In this document: one piece after another, positions 1 to 8,911 of the stretch
Layout: each line of letters starts with the position of its first letter
Numbering within the stretch: position 1 is the first letter of the stretch
From: Alphaproteobacteria bacterium
GTDB taxonomy: Bacteria; Pseudomonadota; Alphaproteobacteria; Micropepsales; Micropepsaceae
Direction: 5' to 3'
Assembly (NCBI GenBank): GCA_016783965.1
Contig: JADHVO010000002.1
Location: 496,001-560,000, forward strand
Length of the DNA: 64,000 bases
Program-made: the position numbers and the translations under genes
Notes under the pieces: model-generated
What the model was told of the DNA's origin: nothing
Database searches by the model: none
Seen by the model: only the letters and a program-made list of their open reading frames with translations

Positions 1-64
1 CTCCTCGTTTTGGTTGAACGAGATATGGCACTGAGCCCTGCCTCGCGCTGGCTGTTTTCGGCCC

Positions 65-1033
65 CTATCGGCTGTAGCGCTTTGCGGTCTGGCGCAGCGT
101 GTCGATCAGGCGCTCGCGCAACGCGGGCGGACCGACGACTTCGATATCGTCGCCCAGGCGCAGGAATTCACGCACCGCATGGCTGTGGGATTCGATCGGC
201 ACGGAGCAAAGCGTCCAACCCTGGTTGTCACGCTTGGCGGTCTTCATGGCAGCTTCGGTCACATAGGGGCCGAGCAGTTCCAGCAGTGCAAAGCCGCGCG
301 GCGAAAGGCGGATGTCGGCGCGTTCGCGATAGAGGCCGCTTTCGTAGGCGCGGGAGGATTGCTCCCAGTGCGCGGCGAGGTCGAAATCCTTCGGCCGCTT
401 GAACTGTTCGTCCGTCACGACCGCGTCGCTGATCAGGCCGACGCGATAGGTGCGTGTTGCCTTGCCGGACATCGCGACGAGATACCAGGTGCCGCCTTTC
501 AGCACGAGGCCGAGCGGGGCGAGCTTGCGCGCGTAGGGCTCGGCATCTTTGTTGGTACGATAGTTCAGCTTCACGCAGTGACCGCTCCACACCGCGCGGG
601 CCACGGGCTGAAGCGATGGCAGCGGATCAGCGCCGCGAAACCATGTCGTCGGATCGAGATGGAAGCGCGACGCAATGCGCTCCGCGCTCGGCTGCAACGA
701 TGCCGGTAATGCCGCCGTCAGCTTCAGACGCGCGGCGGCGAGCGTGTCGGCCAATCCCAGCTGCGCCGCGGGCCCGGGAAGACCGGTGAGGAAGACGGCT
801 TCCGCTTCCGGTTGGGTCATGCCCGTCAGCCTGGTGCGGTAGCCATCCATCAGCTGGAAGCCGCCGCTGCGGCCGCGGTCCGCAAAGACCGGCACACCGG
901 CGGCGCTCAGCTGGTCGATGTCCCGGTGGATGGTGCGGACCGAGACCTCAAATTCCTTCGCCAGTTCGCTCGCGCTCATGCGGCCACGGGTTTGCAGCAA
1001 CATGAGGATGGTCAGGAGGCGGCTCGCCAACAT
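65..1033 (-). CDS. YafY-type transcriptional regulator (HTH + WYL domain)
   Basis: A 322-residue DNA-binding regulator. Residues 1-60 form a DeoR-like winged helix (SELAKEFEVSVRTIHRDIDQL), and residues about 145-215 are a WYL ligand-sensing domain that includes the TWYLVA core. The C-terminal part is the usual WCX extension. The length is normal for the YafY group. The ATG at 1033 lies only 18 bp from a perfect palindrome (1052-1078), so autoregulation is likely. The gene is divergent from the small secreted protein at 1121, which is the most plausible target. The WYL effector is unknown; in other family members it is a nucleotide or nucleic acid ligand. Confidence 0.93.
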   Translation of the reverse strand: MLASRLLTILMLLQTRGRMSASELAKEFEVSVRTIHRDIDQLSAAGVPVFADRGRSGGFQLMDGYRTRLTGMTQPEAEAVFLTGLPGPAAQLGLADTLAAARLKLTAALPASLQPSAERIASRFHLDPTTWFRGADPLPSLQPVARAVWSGHCVKLNYRTNKDAEPYARKLAPLGLVLKGGTWYLVAMSGKATRTYRVGLISDAVVTDEQFKRPKDFDLAAHWEQSSRAYESGLYRERADIRLSPRGFALLELLGPYVTEAAMKTAKRDNQGWTLCSVPIESHSHAVREFLRLGDDIEVVGPPALRERLIDTLRQTAKRYSR

Positions 1034-1051
1034 TTTTCGAATATACCGGCT

Positions 1052-1078
1052 TAATCATGACATTCGATGTCATGATTA
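1052..1078. promoter_or_regulatory. Perfect 12-bp inverted repeat operator between divergent genes
   Basis: TAATCATGACAT, a 3-nt spacer (TCG) and ATGTCATGATTA form a perfect palindrome in the 87-bp gap between the WYL regulator and the divergent secreted-protein gene. Its size and placement fit an operator bound by a dimeric regulator that controls both promoters. That the binder is the adjacent WYL protein is inference. Confidence 0.7.
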
Positions 1079-1120
1079 GCGCCGTACAAACCGCCTCGCA
1101 AGTTCTCAACGAGGCTGCCC

Positions 1121-1699
1121 ATGACCGCTCACCCCGACCGCCGCCGCGTGATGCAGGGCGCCGCCCTGCTCGCGGCTGCATCGGCCCTTCCTTCAACCAC
1201 CTTCGCGATGGAGAACCCCATGACCGACGCCGTACACGACTTCGACTTCTTCCACGGCTCGTGGAGCGTGAAGCACCGCTACCTGAAAGAGCGGCTCAAG
1301 AACTGCCACGAGTGGATCGAGTTCACCGGCACCAGCGTCTGCGTCCCGACGATGGCCGGCGCCGGCAACATGGACGACAACGTCATCAACAAGCCCGATC
1401 TCACCTATCGCGCGATGACGGTGCGAACCTACGACCCGGCGACCAGACTCTGGGCCATCTGGTGGTTCGACGGGCGCATTCCGCATGGGCCGAAGGATCC
1501 GCCGCTGAAAGGCAGCTTCAAGGACGGCGTCGGCACCTTCCTGGCTCCCGATGACAGCTGGGACGGCCAGAAGGTGATGTCGCGCTTCCTGTGGTCTGAC
1601 ATCACCAGGACGTCGTGCCGCTGGGAGCAGTCGTTCTCGACGGATGGCGGCCAGACCTGGGAAGTGAACTGGGTGATGGAGAACACCCGGACGGGCTAA
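1121..1699 (+). CDS. Secreted DUF1579-like hypothetical protein with Tat-type leader
   Basis: A 192-residue protein with an N-terminal twin-arginine-type leader (DRRRVMQGAALLAAAS...) ending near the AFA at residues 28-30. The mature part begins with DFDFFHGSWSVKHRYLKERL, a pattern seen in small lipocalin-like or DUF1579-like proteins. The WE/WAIWWFDGR aromatic segments suggest a beta-barrel. No catalytic motif is recognisable. It starts 87 bp from the divergent WYL regulator, so it is probably that regulator's target. Similar proteins often sit beside YafY regulators, but the function is unknown. Confidence 0.8.
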   Translation: MTAHPDRRRVMQGAALLAAASALPSTTFAMENPMTDAVHDFDFFHGSWSVKHRYLKERLKNCHEWIEFTGTSVCVPTMAGAGNMDDNVINKPDLTYRAMTVRTYDPATRLWAIWWFDGRIPHGPKDPPLKGSFKDGVGTFLAPDDSWDGQKVMSRFLWSDITRTSCRWEQSFSTDGGQTWEVNWVMENTRTG

Positions 1700-2112
1700 T
1701 CTGCATGTAGAAGCCCGATAAGGACGATCTACATCATCTTGACAATTGTTTTGCTCGAATGAGGTGTTTCTTGCATTCGAACCAAAAGAAAAGTGATTGG
1801 GGCCCCCTCGCCTCTGTCCCAAGAAGAGCTCTTTGAGACGACGAAAGGGCGCCGATGACGACGCCCTTTCCATCGCACGTGGTAATCCGCGGGTGCCCAT
1901 TCAAGGGGCATTGTGAATTCTTCCGCCCGGCGACGAGACGATCCCTTGACCAACGGTCCGGTATGTTCAACGGGGCAACGGCCAAACATGAAAGTCGGGG
2001 GCCCAGGTCGGATTGGCGGGCGGTAACCCTACTTGTCAGGGCCGCTGGACCCCTGTTCCCAAAATGGGCATGACCTTGCCGCCACCAGATCCAGGAACGG
2101 CGCGGCACTATC
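1700..2112. other. Intergenic gap with a 9-bp hairpin
   Basis: There is no convincing gene here. The ORFs listed on both strands lack family resemblance. The one clear structure is a perfect hairpin at 1843-1870 (GAAAGGGCG, 10-nt loop, CGCCCTTTC). It lacks a following T-tract on either strand, so it is not a canonical terminator. The gap otherwise carries the upstream region of the methyltransferase at 2113. Confidence 0.6.
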
Positions 2113-2712
2113 ATGAAGAGCGTCAAGGAGTTCATCAGCGGGCCTGCGTTCCGGCTGTTGGGCTACCGCCCGCAGCGGGTGAGCGTCGACGCGTGGGACC
2201 GTGAATACCGCGACGGCGATTGGAAATATCTCGAGAGCATCGGCAGCATTGCCGGGCAGGCATCGATCCTGGGCTACGTCCAGTTCCTCAAGCCGGACAC
2301 CGTCCTCGACGTCGGATGCGGCGCGGGGGTGTTGGCGGGCAAGCTGAAGGTGCTGCCGTTCAAATCGCTGCTCGGTGTCGACATTTCCGCGGAAGCGATC
2401 GCGCAAGCGAACGCGGCCTTTGCCGACGGGCGCACCTCGTTCGCGGTCAGCGATGCCGACGGGTTCGAGACCGACCGCACCTTCGACATGATCATCTTTA
2501 ACCAGTGCATGTATTACCTGCCCGATCCGCGCGCGACGCTTCGCCACTACATGCGTTTCCTGAAGCCGAACGGCCGCGTTCTCGTGTCGATGTGCGACAG
2601 CGCACGCACGCGCGCGATGTGGCCGTTGCTTGAACGCGAGATGGCCGTCGAGGACGCGATGACCTTCGCGCAATCCGAAGGCCGCGGCACGACCAAGGTG
2701 TTTAAGCCATAA
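2113..2712 (+). CDS. Class I SAM-dependent methyltransferase
   Basis: A 199-residue Rossmann-fold methyltransferase. Motif I is VLDVGCGAG at about residues 64-72, followed by GVDIS at the end of beta-2, which binds the SAM ribose. FDMIIFNQCMYYLPDP is the motif IV/V region typical of Methyltransf_11/25 proteins. LKPNGRVLVS is the post-IV strand. The protein is shorter at the C-terminus than many family members. The substrate cannot be inferred. It stands alone, converging on the emrB gene with a 54-bp gap. Confidence 0.88.
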   Translation: MKSVKEFISGPAFRLLGYRPQRVSVDAWDREYRDGDWKYLESIGSIAGQASILGYVQFLKPDTVLDVGCGAGVLAGKLKVLPFKSLLGVDISAEAIAQANAAFADGRTSFAVSDADGFETDRTFDMIIFNQCMYYLPDPRATLRHYMRFLKPNGRVLVSMCDSARTRAMWPLLEREMAVEDAMTFAQSEGRGTTKVFKP

Positions 2713-2766
2713 CTGCTGGTCGCATTTCCGGACGGAAAACTGCTGCACACTGTACCTGGAATTGTC

Positions 2767-4317
2767 CTAATCCGCCGCCGCCGTTGCGCCGCCCTGGCTG
2801 TAGGAGGCGCGGGCGAGCCAGATGAGCGGGATCATGGCGATCGACAGCCAGCCCGAAATCCAGAACAGGTCGTCCGACGCCATGGTGTAGGCCTGCACGG
2901 CGAGATTGCGCGCCAGCAGCGCATAGGCGTGCAGGTCGTCGAGGCCGAGCTTGTGCAGGTGATCCATCGCGGCCTGCATCGCGGGATTGTAGGCGGTCGC
3001 GGTGTCGGCCAGCCGGCTCTGGTGCAGCGCCTCGCGGCGGTCCCACATGGTGGTGATGATCGAGGCGGCGAACCCGCCTGCTGTGATGCGCGTGAAGTTC
3101 GAGATGCCCGAGGCGGATGGGATGCGCTCCGGCGGAATGCCGTCGAGCGAGATGGTCAGCATGGCGACGAAGAAGGTACTCATCGACACGCCCTGCACCG
3201 CGAGCGGCCAGACGAAATCCCAGAAGCCGGCGGTCTCGGTGTAGTTCGCGCGCATGAAGTAGGAAATCGCGAAGGCGACAAACGCGACGGTCGCAAGGAT
3301 GCGGGCGTCGATCCGCGCCATGAAGCGCGCGGCGATGGGCGTGAGCAGGACCGCGATGACACCGCTGGGCGCCGCGACCAGACCGGCCCAGGTGGCCGTG
3401 TAACCGACGTTCGTCTGGAGCCAGAGCGGCAGCAGCAGCACGTTGGCGAAGAACACCGCATAACCGAGGCAGAAGGCGATCGTGCCGAGGGTGAAGTTGC
3501 GGAAGCGGAAGAGCGAGAGATCGACCACCGGGTGCTGTTCGTTCGTCTCCCAGATGATCCATGCGGCAAAGGCGATGGCCGAGATGCAGGCCTCGAGCAC
3601 GATGACGGGCGAGGAGAACCAGTCCGCGTCCTTGCCGGTGTCGAGCATGATCTGGAGCGATCCCACCCACACAGCCAGCAAGATGAGCCCGACACGGTCG
3701 ATCGGAAGCTTGCGCGTCGGCGTCTCGCGATCGTTCAGGTTCCGCCAGCACAGGAATGCCGCAACAATGCCGATGGGCACGTTGATGAGGAATATCCAGC
3801 TCCAGTGGATGTTGTCGGAAATGTATCCGCCGAGGATCGGCCCCACGATCGGCGCGACCAACGTGGTGATCGACCAGATGCCGAGCGCCGTGGCGCGGCG
3901 GTCGGACGGAAAGATCGAGATCAACAATGCCTGCGAGCCCGGCACCATCGGGCCGGACACCGCGCCCTGCATGATGCGGAAGAGGATCAGCGAATCCAGA
4001 CTCCAGGCGATGCCGCAGAGGAACGAGGCCAGCGTGAAGGCGGCGACGGCGGCGACGAAGGTACGAACCACGCCGAACCGGCCCATGAACCAGCCGGTCA
4101 GCGGCACCGCGATGCCGTTGGACACCGCGAAGGACGTGATCACCCAGGTGCCCTGGTCGGTCGAAGCGCCGAGATTGCCAGCAATGGTCGGCAGCGAGAC
4201 GTTCGCGATGGTGGTGTCCAGCACCTGCATGAAGGTGCCGAGCGCCAGGGCAATCGCGGTGATCGCGAGCCGGCTGCCGTGCAGCGGCGCCGGTGCGGCC
4301 CGGCCGGGCGCGCTCAT
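2767..4317 (-). CDS. emrB: DHA2-family MFS drug efflux permease (EmrB/QacA type)
   Basis: A 516-residue inner-membrane proton antiporter of the 14-helix DHA2 group. The first helix holds LGTFMQVLDTTIANVSLPTIAG, the signature motif of this group (motif D1, LDxTIVNVALP-like), and GWFMGRFGVVR is motif A. IVGPILGGYISD is motif C, the antiporter motif. It starts 4 bp after the emrA stop codon, as the last gene of a marR-OMF-emrA-emrB operon. It should work with EmrA and the outer-membrane factor as a tripartite pump for hydrophobic toxicants. The substrate is unknown. Confidence 0.95.
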   Translation of the reverse strand: MSAPGRAAPAPLHGSRLAITAIALALGTFMQVLDTTIANVSLPTIAGNLGASTDQGTWVITSFAVSNGIAVPLTGWFMGRFGVVRTFVAAVAAFTLASFLCGIAWSLDSLILFRIMQGAVSGPMVPGSQALLISIFPSDRRATALGIWSITTLVAPIVGPILGGYISDNIHWSWIFLINVPIGIVAAFLCWRNLNDRETPTRKLPIDRVGLILLAVWVGSLQIMLDTGKDADWFSSPVIVLEACISAIAFAAWIIWETNEQHPVVDLSLFRFRNFTLGTIAFCLGYAVFFANVLLLPLWLQTNVGYTATWAGLVAAPSGVIAVLLTPIAARFMARIDARILATVAFVAFAISYFMRANYTETAGFWDFVWPLAVQGVSMSTFFVAMLTISLDGIPPERIPSASGISNFTRITAGGFAASIITTMWDRREALHQSRLADTATAYNPAMQAAMDHLHKLGLDDLHAYALLARNLAVQAYTMASDDLFWISGWLSIAMIPLIWLARASYSQGGATAAAD

Positions 4318-4321
4318 GCGG

Positions 4322-5467
4322 TCAAGCTCCGTTTTCGCTGAGGATGCGGCGGATCAGGGCCTCCGTCTCGGCGCCGCCGTCGCTGCCGGAGATGCCCTGG
4401 ATATGGTAGCTGGCCGGCGCGGCGGTCATCGAACCGGAGGTGTCGGAGATATCGACGCTGACATTGACCGAAAGGCCGATGCGCAGCGGATGGTCGCGCA
4501 GCTCCTTCGGATCGAGCGCGATGCGCACGGGGACGCGCTGGACGATCTTGATCCAGTTGCCGGACGCGTTCTGCGGCGGGAGCAGCGCGAAGGCCGAGCC
4601 CGAACCAGCGCCGAGACCGACAATCCTGCCGTGATAGGTGACGCCGCCGCCGTAGATATCGGCGGTGATGGTGGCGGGCTGGCCGATGCGCATGGCCTCC
4701 AGCTGGCCCTCCTTGAAATTGGCGTCCACCCACACCGATTGCAGCGGCACTACCGCCATCAGCGGCGTGCCGGGCGCGATCTGCTGGCCGATCTGCACCG
4801 TGCGCTGCGCCACGACGCCGTCAACCGGCGCCAGCAGACGCATGTGCTGGAGCACGATCGCGGCGTTGCGCAGGCGCGCGATGGCCGCCAGCACGTCGGG
4901 GTTGGTTGCGGTCGATGTTCCCTGTACGGACGACAACGCCTGGGCGAGGCTGCTCTGCGCCGCGGCGACGGCGGCGCTGGCGCTGTTCACCGCATCGCGG
5001 GCGTGGACGAGCTCTTCCGCCGAGACGGCGTTGCCGGCCGACGCACGGCGGCGGTAGTCGGATTGCGCCTGGGACAGCGCGATGTCCGCCGCGTTCAGCT
5101 GGGCACGGGCCTGGTTCACCCTGGAGAAGTCCGTGCGCACAGAGCGGACCGTGCGCGCGAGATCGGCAACGGCCGCATCCATCGCTACTTTCGGCTTGAT
5201 GGGTTCGAGCTCGATCAGGACCTGGCCGCGCCGTACGGCTTCGGTGTTGTCGGCATGCAGGGCCAGCACCGTGCCGTTTTCCTGGCTCGTGATCGCGACG
5301 ATGTCGCCGCCGACATAGGCGTCGTCAGTGGACTCAAAATGGGCAGCGTAGAGGAGGTAATAGAGCGCGTAGGCGATCACGCCGACCGCGACCACGCCGC
5401 CCAGGATGAACAGCAGGCGGCGGCGATGATCGACGCGATGGCGGCCGACGGGGGTTGCGTCACTCAT
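4322..5467 (-). CDS. emrA: HlyD/EmrA-type membrane fusion protein
   Basis: The periplasmic adaptor of the tripartite efflux pump. I start it at MSDATPVGRH (5467) rather than at the ORF-track start, because this ATG overlaps the upstream OMF stop codon by 8 nt (ATGAGTGA). One membrane anchor (residues about 17-40, LLFILGGVVAVGVIAYALYYL) is followed by ESTDDAYVGGDIVAI, the classic biotinyl-lipoyl entry motif of EmrA. A long Ala-rich coiled-coil hairpin comes next, then LLAPVDGVVAQRTVQIGQQI closes the lipoyl domain and a beta-barrel domain follows. The length is normal, about 381 residues. Confidence 0.95.
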   Translation of the reverse strand: MSDATPVGRHRVDHRRRLLFILGGVVAVGVIAYALYYLLYAAHFESTDDAYVGGDIVAITSQENGTVLALHADNTEAVRRGQVLIELEPIKPKVAMDAAVADLARTVRSVRTDFSRVNQARAQLNAADIALSQAQSDYRRRASAGNAVSAEELVHARDAVNSASAAVAAAQSSLAQALSSVQGTSTATNPDVLAAIARLRNAAIVLQHMRLLAPVDGVVAQRTVQIGQQIAPGTPLMAVVPLQSVWVDANFKEGQLEAMRIGQPATITADIYGGGVTYHGRIVGLGAGSGSAFALLPPQNASGNWIKIVQRVPVRIALDPKELRDHPLRIGLSVNVSVDISDTSGSMTAAPASYHIQGISGSDGGAETEALIRRILSENGA

Positions 5468-6890
5468 GGCGTTGGTCCTGACCGGTGGAAGCGGTGGTAT
5501 CGGTTTCGGGCATGAAGCCGCCGCCAAGCGCCATCAGCAGCGATACGCGCGCGGATGCCGTGTCGGCGTCGAGCGTCGCGGACTGGCGGTGGGCCGCGAT
5601 CAGCAGGCTCTGGGCATCGAGCACATTGGTCTGGGGGCTCAAGCCCGAGCGGTAGCGCCCGGTCGCAAGGTTGAAGCTGGACTGCGCGGCGGCGAGCGCG
5701 GTGCGCTGTTCGGCGGCCAGGTCTTGCAGCGTCCGGATCTCGGTCAGCGCATCGGCGGTCTGTTTCACGGCCGTCAGCACTGTTTCGTTGTAGTCGGCGA
5801 CGGACTGGTCGAGGTCAGCGGTCGAATGAGCAAGTTCTGCGTCGAGCCTGCCGGCGTCGAAGATCGGCAGATGGATCGCCGCGCCCGCGCCATATTGCAG
5901 CGAGCTGGCGGAGAACAACGGGCCCAGGCCCAGCGCGGCGGTGCCTGCTAGCGCGATCAGGTTGATGTCGGGGTAGTAAGCCTTGCGCGCCATCTCCCGG
6001 CCCTGCGTGGCGGCTTCGATGCGGGCCTGCGCGGCGGCGATGTCGGCGCGCCGCGCGAGAAGGTCGGCAGGGAGCACGGCGGGGAGTTGCAGCGCGACCT
6101 CATTCAAGTGCGGGCGCGCGACGTCATAGGCGTCTGCACCGCGGCCGATCAGGAGCGCGATCTGATGCACGGCCAGCTCGCGAACCGACTCGGCGCGGAT
6201 AAGGTCCTCGCGGGCGGTGGCGAGCAGCGAACGGGATTGTTCTTCGGACTGCGTGACGTCGAGGCCGGCTTTCACGCGTCCGGCCGTGAGATTGAAGACA
6301 GACTCCTGGCGTTTCACCGTTTCCTGCGCGACATCGCGAAGCAGGTAAGCGCGGTCGAGGGCAATGTAGGCCTGCGTGACATTGCCCGCGAGCATCAAGC
6401 GCGCCGCGGCCGCGTCGAGCGCTGCTGCGTGCGCGGTGGCCTTGGCGCGATCGACCTGGGCCTGCTGCTTGCCGAAGACATCGAGCGACCAGCTGAGATT
6501 GGCTGCGAGCGTGCCGACCCATCGGGTCGATCCCCCGAACGGCGGCGGGATGATGTAGTTCTTGCTGAGGCGCTCGCGCACCTCGTTGCCATCGAAGGTA
6601 ACCTGGGGATAGGTCGCGGCACGGCTCGCGGAGAGGTCGGATTGCGCCGCGCGTACGCGTGCCATGGCCGCGGCGAGCGTCGGGCTTCCGGCGAGCGCCT
6701 TGTCGACGAGATCGTTGAGCTGCGGATCGCCGAAAGCGGTCCACCAGCGGTCGGCGATCTGCGGCGACGGCGCCGTCGAAAGGCCGAGCGTTTCGGGCTT
6801 CAGCGGGACTTCGCTCGGGGTGGTCGACGGCGTCGAGACGCAGCCGGCGAGCGATGTGCCGATGAGCAGGACGGCGAGTAGCTTCCTCAT
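5460..6890 (-). CDS. RND/MFS-type outer-membrane efflux lipoprotein (NodT/OprM family)
   Basis: An outer-membrane factor of the TolC superfamily that forms the exit duct for the EmrAB pump. The true start is MRKLLAVLLIGTSLAGC (6890). It gives a lipoprotein signal with lipobox LAGC and places the ATG in an ATGA overlap with the marR stop. Two OEP repeats follow (LNDLVDKALAGSPTLAAAMARVRAAQSDL... and the second half from about residue 260). The ORF-track N-terminal extension is antisense or out-of-frame to marR and is not real. The mature length of about 460 residues is normal for this family. Confidence 0.93.
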   Translation of the reverse strand: MRKLLAVLLIGTSLAGCVSTPSTTPSEVPLKPETLGLSTAPSPQIADRWWTAFGDPQLNDLVDKALAGSPTLAAAMARVRAAQSDLSASRAATYPQVTFDGNEVRERLSKNYIIPPPFGGSTRWVGTLAANLSWSLDVFGKQQAQVDRAKATAHAAALDAAAARLMLAGNVTQAYIALDRAYLLRDVAQETVKRQESVFNLTAGRVKAGLDVTQSEEQSRSLLATAREDLIRAESVRELAVHQIALLIGRGADAYDVARPHLNEVALQLPAVLPADLLARRADIAAAQARIEAATQGREMARKAYYPDINLIALAGTAALGLGPLFSASSLQYGAGAAIHLPIFDAGRLDAELAHSTADLDQSVADYNETVLTAVKQTADALTEIRTLQDLAAEQRTALAAAQSSFNLATGRYRSGLSPQTNVLDAQSLLIAAHRQSATLDADTASARVSLLMALGGGFMPETDTTASTGQDQRHE

Positions 6891-7375
6891 TTCGTCCTCG
6901 CCTTCTCGATGTCTGGCTGGGACTCCAGCGCCGCGAGCAGGCGGGTCAGCAACGACACGAGCTGCGCGAAATCCTCGCGCGAAAAATCCTTGAGCGTCGC
7001 GTTCCAGAAATCCACGATGCGCGGCAGCAGCCGCTTCGCAACCGACTTTCCTGCCGGCGTGATGGAGAGATGCACCACGCGGCGATCCTCGCTGCTGCGC
7101 CGGCGCTCCAGGAGACCACGCTCCTCGAGCTGGTCGATCAGACGCGTGGTGGCGCCGGGGTCGTGGCCGATATGGCGCGCGACTTCCGCCGCGGTGTTCG
7201 CGATCCCGTCGCGCACGGCCATCAGCACGATCCACTGGGTAAAGGTGAAGTCGGCGTCGGCGAACAGGGCTTCGGCGCGCGGCGACGTCTGGTTGAAGAC
7301 CCGCTTGACCAGATAGCCGAGCGACCTGCGGCTCTCGAAAGTCTCGACATCGTACGGCGGACCAGCAACAGCCAT
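6887..7375 (-). CDS. MarR-family transcriptional regulator of the efflux operon
   Basis: A winged-helix repressor with FTFTQWIVLMAVRDG, the recognition-helix region TAAEVARHIGHDPGATTRLIDQLEERGLLER and the wing SSEDRRVVHLSITPAG. This is a textbook MarR architecture. I prefer the ATG at 7375 to the TTG at 7402, because an overlapping inverted-repeat operator begins at 7403, just upstream of the TTG. It is the first gene of the operon and its stop is coupled (ATGA) to the OMF gene. It is expected to repress the pump operon and be released by a pump substrate. Confidence 0.93.
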   Translation of the reverse strand: MAVAGPPYDVETFESRRSLGYLVKRVFNQTSPRAEALFADADFTFTQWIVLMAVRDGIANTAAEVARHIGHDPGATTRLIDQLEERGLLERRRSSEDRRVVHLSITPAGKSVAKRLLPRIVDFWNATLKDFSREDFAQLVSLLTRLLAALESQPDIEKARTK

Positions 7376-7402
7376 GCCTGCCCCTTCCCGATCATATGCC
7401 AA

Positions 7403-7422
7403 GGCAATATTTGCCTGGGCAA
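7403..7422. promoter_or_regulatory. Overlapping inverted repeats, probable MarR operator
   Basis: GGCAA-TAT-TTGCC (7403-7415) and TTGCC-TG-GGCAA (7411-7422) share the central TTGCC, 28 bp upstream of the marR ATG. Short TTGCC/GGCAA palindromes in this position are typical of MarR autoregulatory sites. The promoter elements are not distinct enough to call separately. Confidence 0.6.
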
Positions 7423-7548
7423 CTATATTGTCAAGCGCCGTCCTGCCGTGCCGACACGGTGGAAATGCGAATGACCGGGGTGAGGTTCAACGGCAGCCGC
7501 GTCATGGGACGTCAGCAACGCGCGCATACCCTCAGAAAACGAGTGTGT

Positions 7549-8247
7549 TTAGGCCGCCAGGGCGCGGCGGGTCCGGCGGGTCATCGCCCTTTCGAAAACA
7601 GAAACCTTCTTGGCGATGCGCTCGCGGCCCGAGCGTGTCGCGGCGCCTTGCAGCATCAGGCCGTAGCCGTACCCGGCCGCTGGCAACATCTGATCGGTAT
7701 CGATAGCGCCGAAGATCCAGGACAGCATGACGCCGTTGAAACAGTGCGCCAGACTGCGCTCGAGACCGTCGGCGCCGACGGTCCGGTCGAGATATCCTTC
7801 ACGCTGGGCGCGCTCGATCAGACTGCGCCACAGGCCATGGCTGTGCGCCCGCCGTTCCGGACGGGACAGGCCGGTGCCGTCCTTGCTGCTGGTGTTGAGC
7901 AGCGCCTGCCACAGGGTGCGGTAGAAGACCGGGTCGGCCGTGTAGTACCCGACAGCGAGCGACAGCGCCTGGAAGATGTGATCGACCGCATTGCCGGGAT
8001 GGAGGCTCGCGAAGCGCTCGTCGAAATCGCGCTCGTCCACATTCATGATCGCCAACACGACATCGCGCTTGGAACCGAACAGGTTGTAAGGGGTCGCCAG
8101 GCTGACCTTCGCCTTCTTGGCGATGGTGCGCATGGAGAGATCTGTGTCGCCGGTCTGGCGGATCAGGTCGCGGGCCGCGGCGATAATGCGCCGGCGGCGC
8201 TCCGCCTTCGCCTCTTCCCGCCGCCCCAGTTTCACGACAACCGCCAT
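7549..8247 (-). CDS. TetR/AcrR-family transcriptional regulator
   Basis: The N-terminal HTH is RRRRIIAAARDLIRQTGDTDLSMRTIAKKAKVSLATPYNLFGSKRDVVLAIM, a clear TetR_N domain with the conserved tyrosine-phenylalanine turn. I prefer the ATG at 8247 (MAVVVKLGRR), which has GGGAGAAGC upstream, over the GTG at 8259. The helical C-terminal ligand domain has no assignable effector. It lies upstream of and co-directional with marR but is separated by 170 bp, so it is probably transcribed separately. Candidate targets are the efflux operon or the TonB receptor on its other side. Confidence 0.9.
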   Translation of the reverse strand: MAVVVKLGRREEAKAERRRRIIAAARDLIRQTGDTDLSMRTIAKKAKVSLATPYNLFGSKRDVVLAIMNVDERDFDERFASLHPGNAVDHIFQALSLAVGYYTADPVFYRTLWQALLNTSSKDGTGLSRPERRAHSHGLWRSLIERAQREGYLDRTVGADGLERSLAHCFNGVMLSWIFGAIDTDQMLPAAGYGYGLMLQGAATRSGRERIAKKVSVFERAMTRRTRRALAA

Positions 8248-8911
8248 TGCTTCTCCCACGCCGATGCAAAGCCGCGTTCATATTGGACTTCCACTGTTAC
8301 AGAGCCATACAGGCGCGGCAAATGCTTCAAATCCGCGCCGCTGATTCGCAGGGAAGGGAAGTGCCGGCCCGCGGAAAACGGGCCTCCCCGAGAAATCCAT
8401 CTTTCCGCTGATGCGGCGTCAGCCGTGCGGGGGCGCTGCCGGACCTGTCCTGCATCGCCAACGCGTTCGCAGCGGTTTGTTGCGGTGCAAGGCGTGCGTG
8501 ACGATGCCGTCAGAACCGTGATCTCCCAAATCCGTCAAAAGCTGTCATCGACCGCGGGCGACGATTTCGTCCTCTTCACAGCGTGTTGCACACGCGATGA
8601 ATTTATCGATCAATGAATACACGATCACATAGATGCACTCGTGAGACGCGATAAATTTGGACATCGTTATAAATTTCGCACCTGCAAATCGCGACTGACA
8701 ATTTGTCTTACGTGGCGCCAATCTTAATCAGTGTTGCAATTTCAGAACCGTGCGTCGCGAGAAATTTGAACACGCTATAATCTTCTTGCCGCTCCACCCG
8801 ACGCGCTGCATCCTTCTTACAACTGCGGATGCGTCTGGGATCATCCTGCAAACGGGATGCGCAATCCGCAGACGGCCTCGCATCTAACGATGGCCGAAAC
8901 GGGGAGCATCC
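8248..8911. other. Long AT-rich regulatory gap upstream of the TonB receptor, with a repeated motif
   Basis: There is no credible gene in this 660-bp gap between the divergent tetR and TonB-receptor genes. From about 8590 the base composition falls well below that of the flanks. A motif occurs twice in direct orientation: GCGATAAATTTGGACATCG with TTATAA after it (8648-8672), and GCGAGAAATTTGAACACG with CTATAA after it (8757-8780). The second copy contains a TATAAT hexamer (8776-8781) that could serve as a -10 element. These may be tandem promoters or activator sites for the receptor. Confidence 0.5.

Noticed and set aside
1843-1870. Hairpin considered as a rho-independent terminator
   Set aside because: No T-run follows on either strand and no gene end lies close by; kept only as a hairpin in the gap.
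2929-5515. Long plus-strand ORFs (470 and 677 aa) over the efflux operon
   Set aside because: They are antisense to emrB and emrA, rich in Arg/Asp/Gly shadows, with no family motif.
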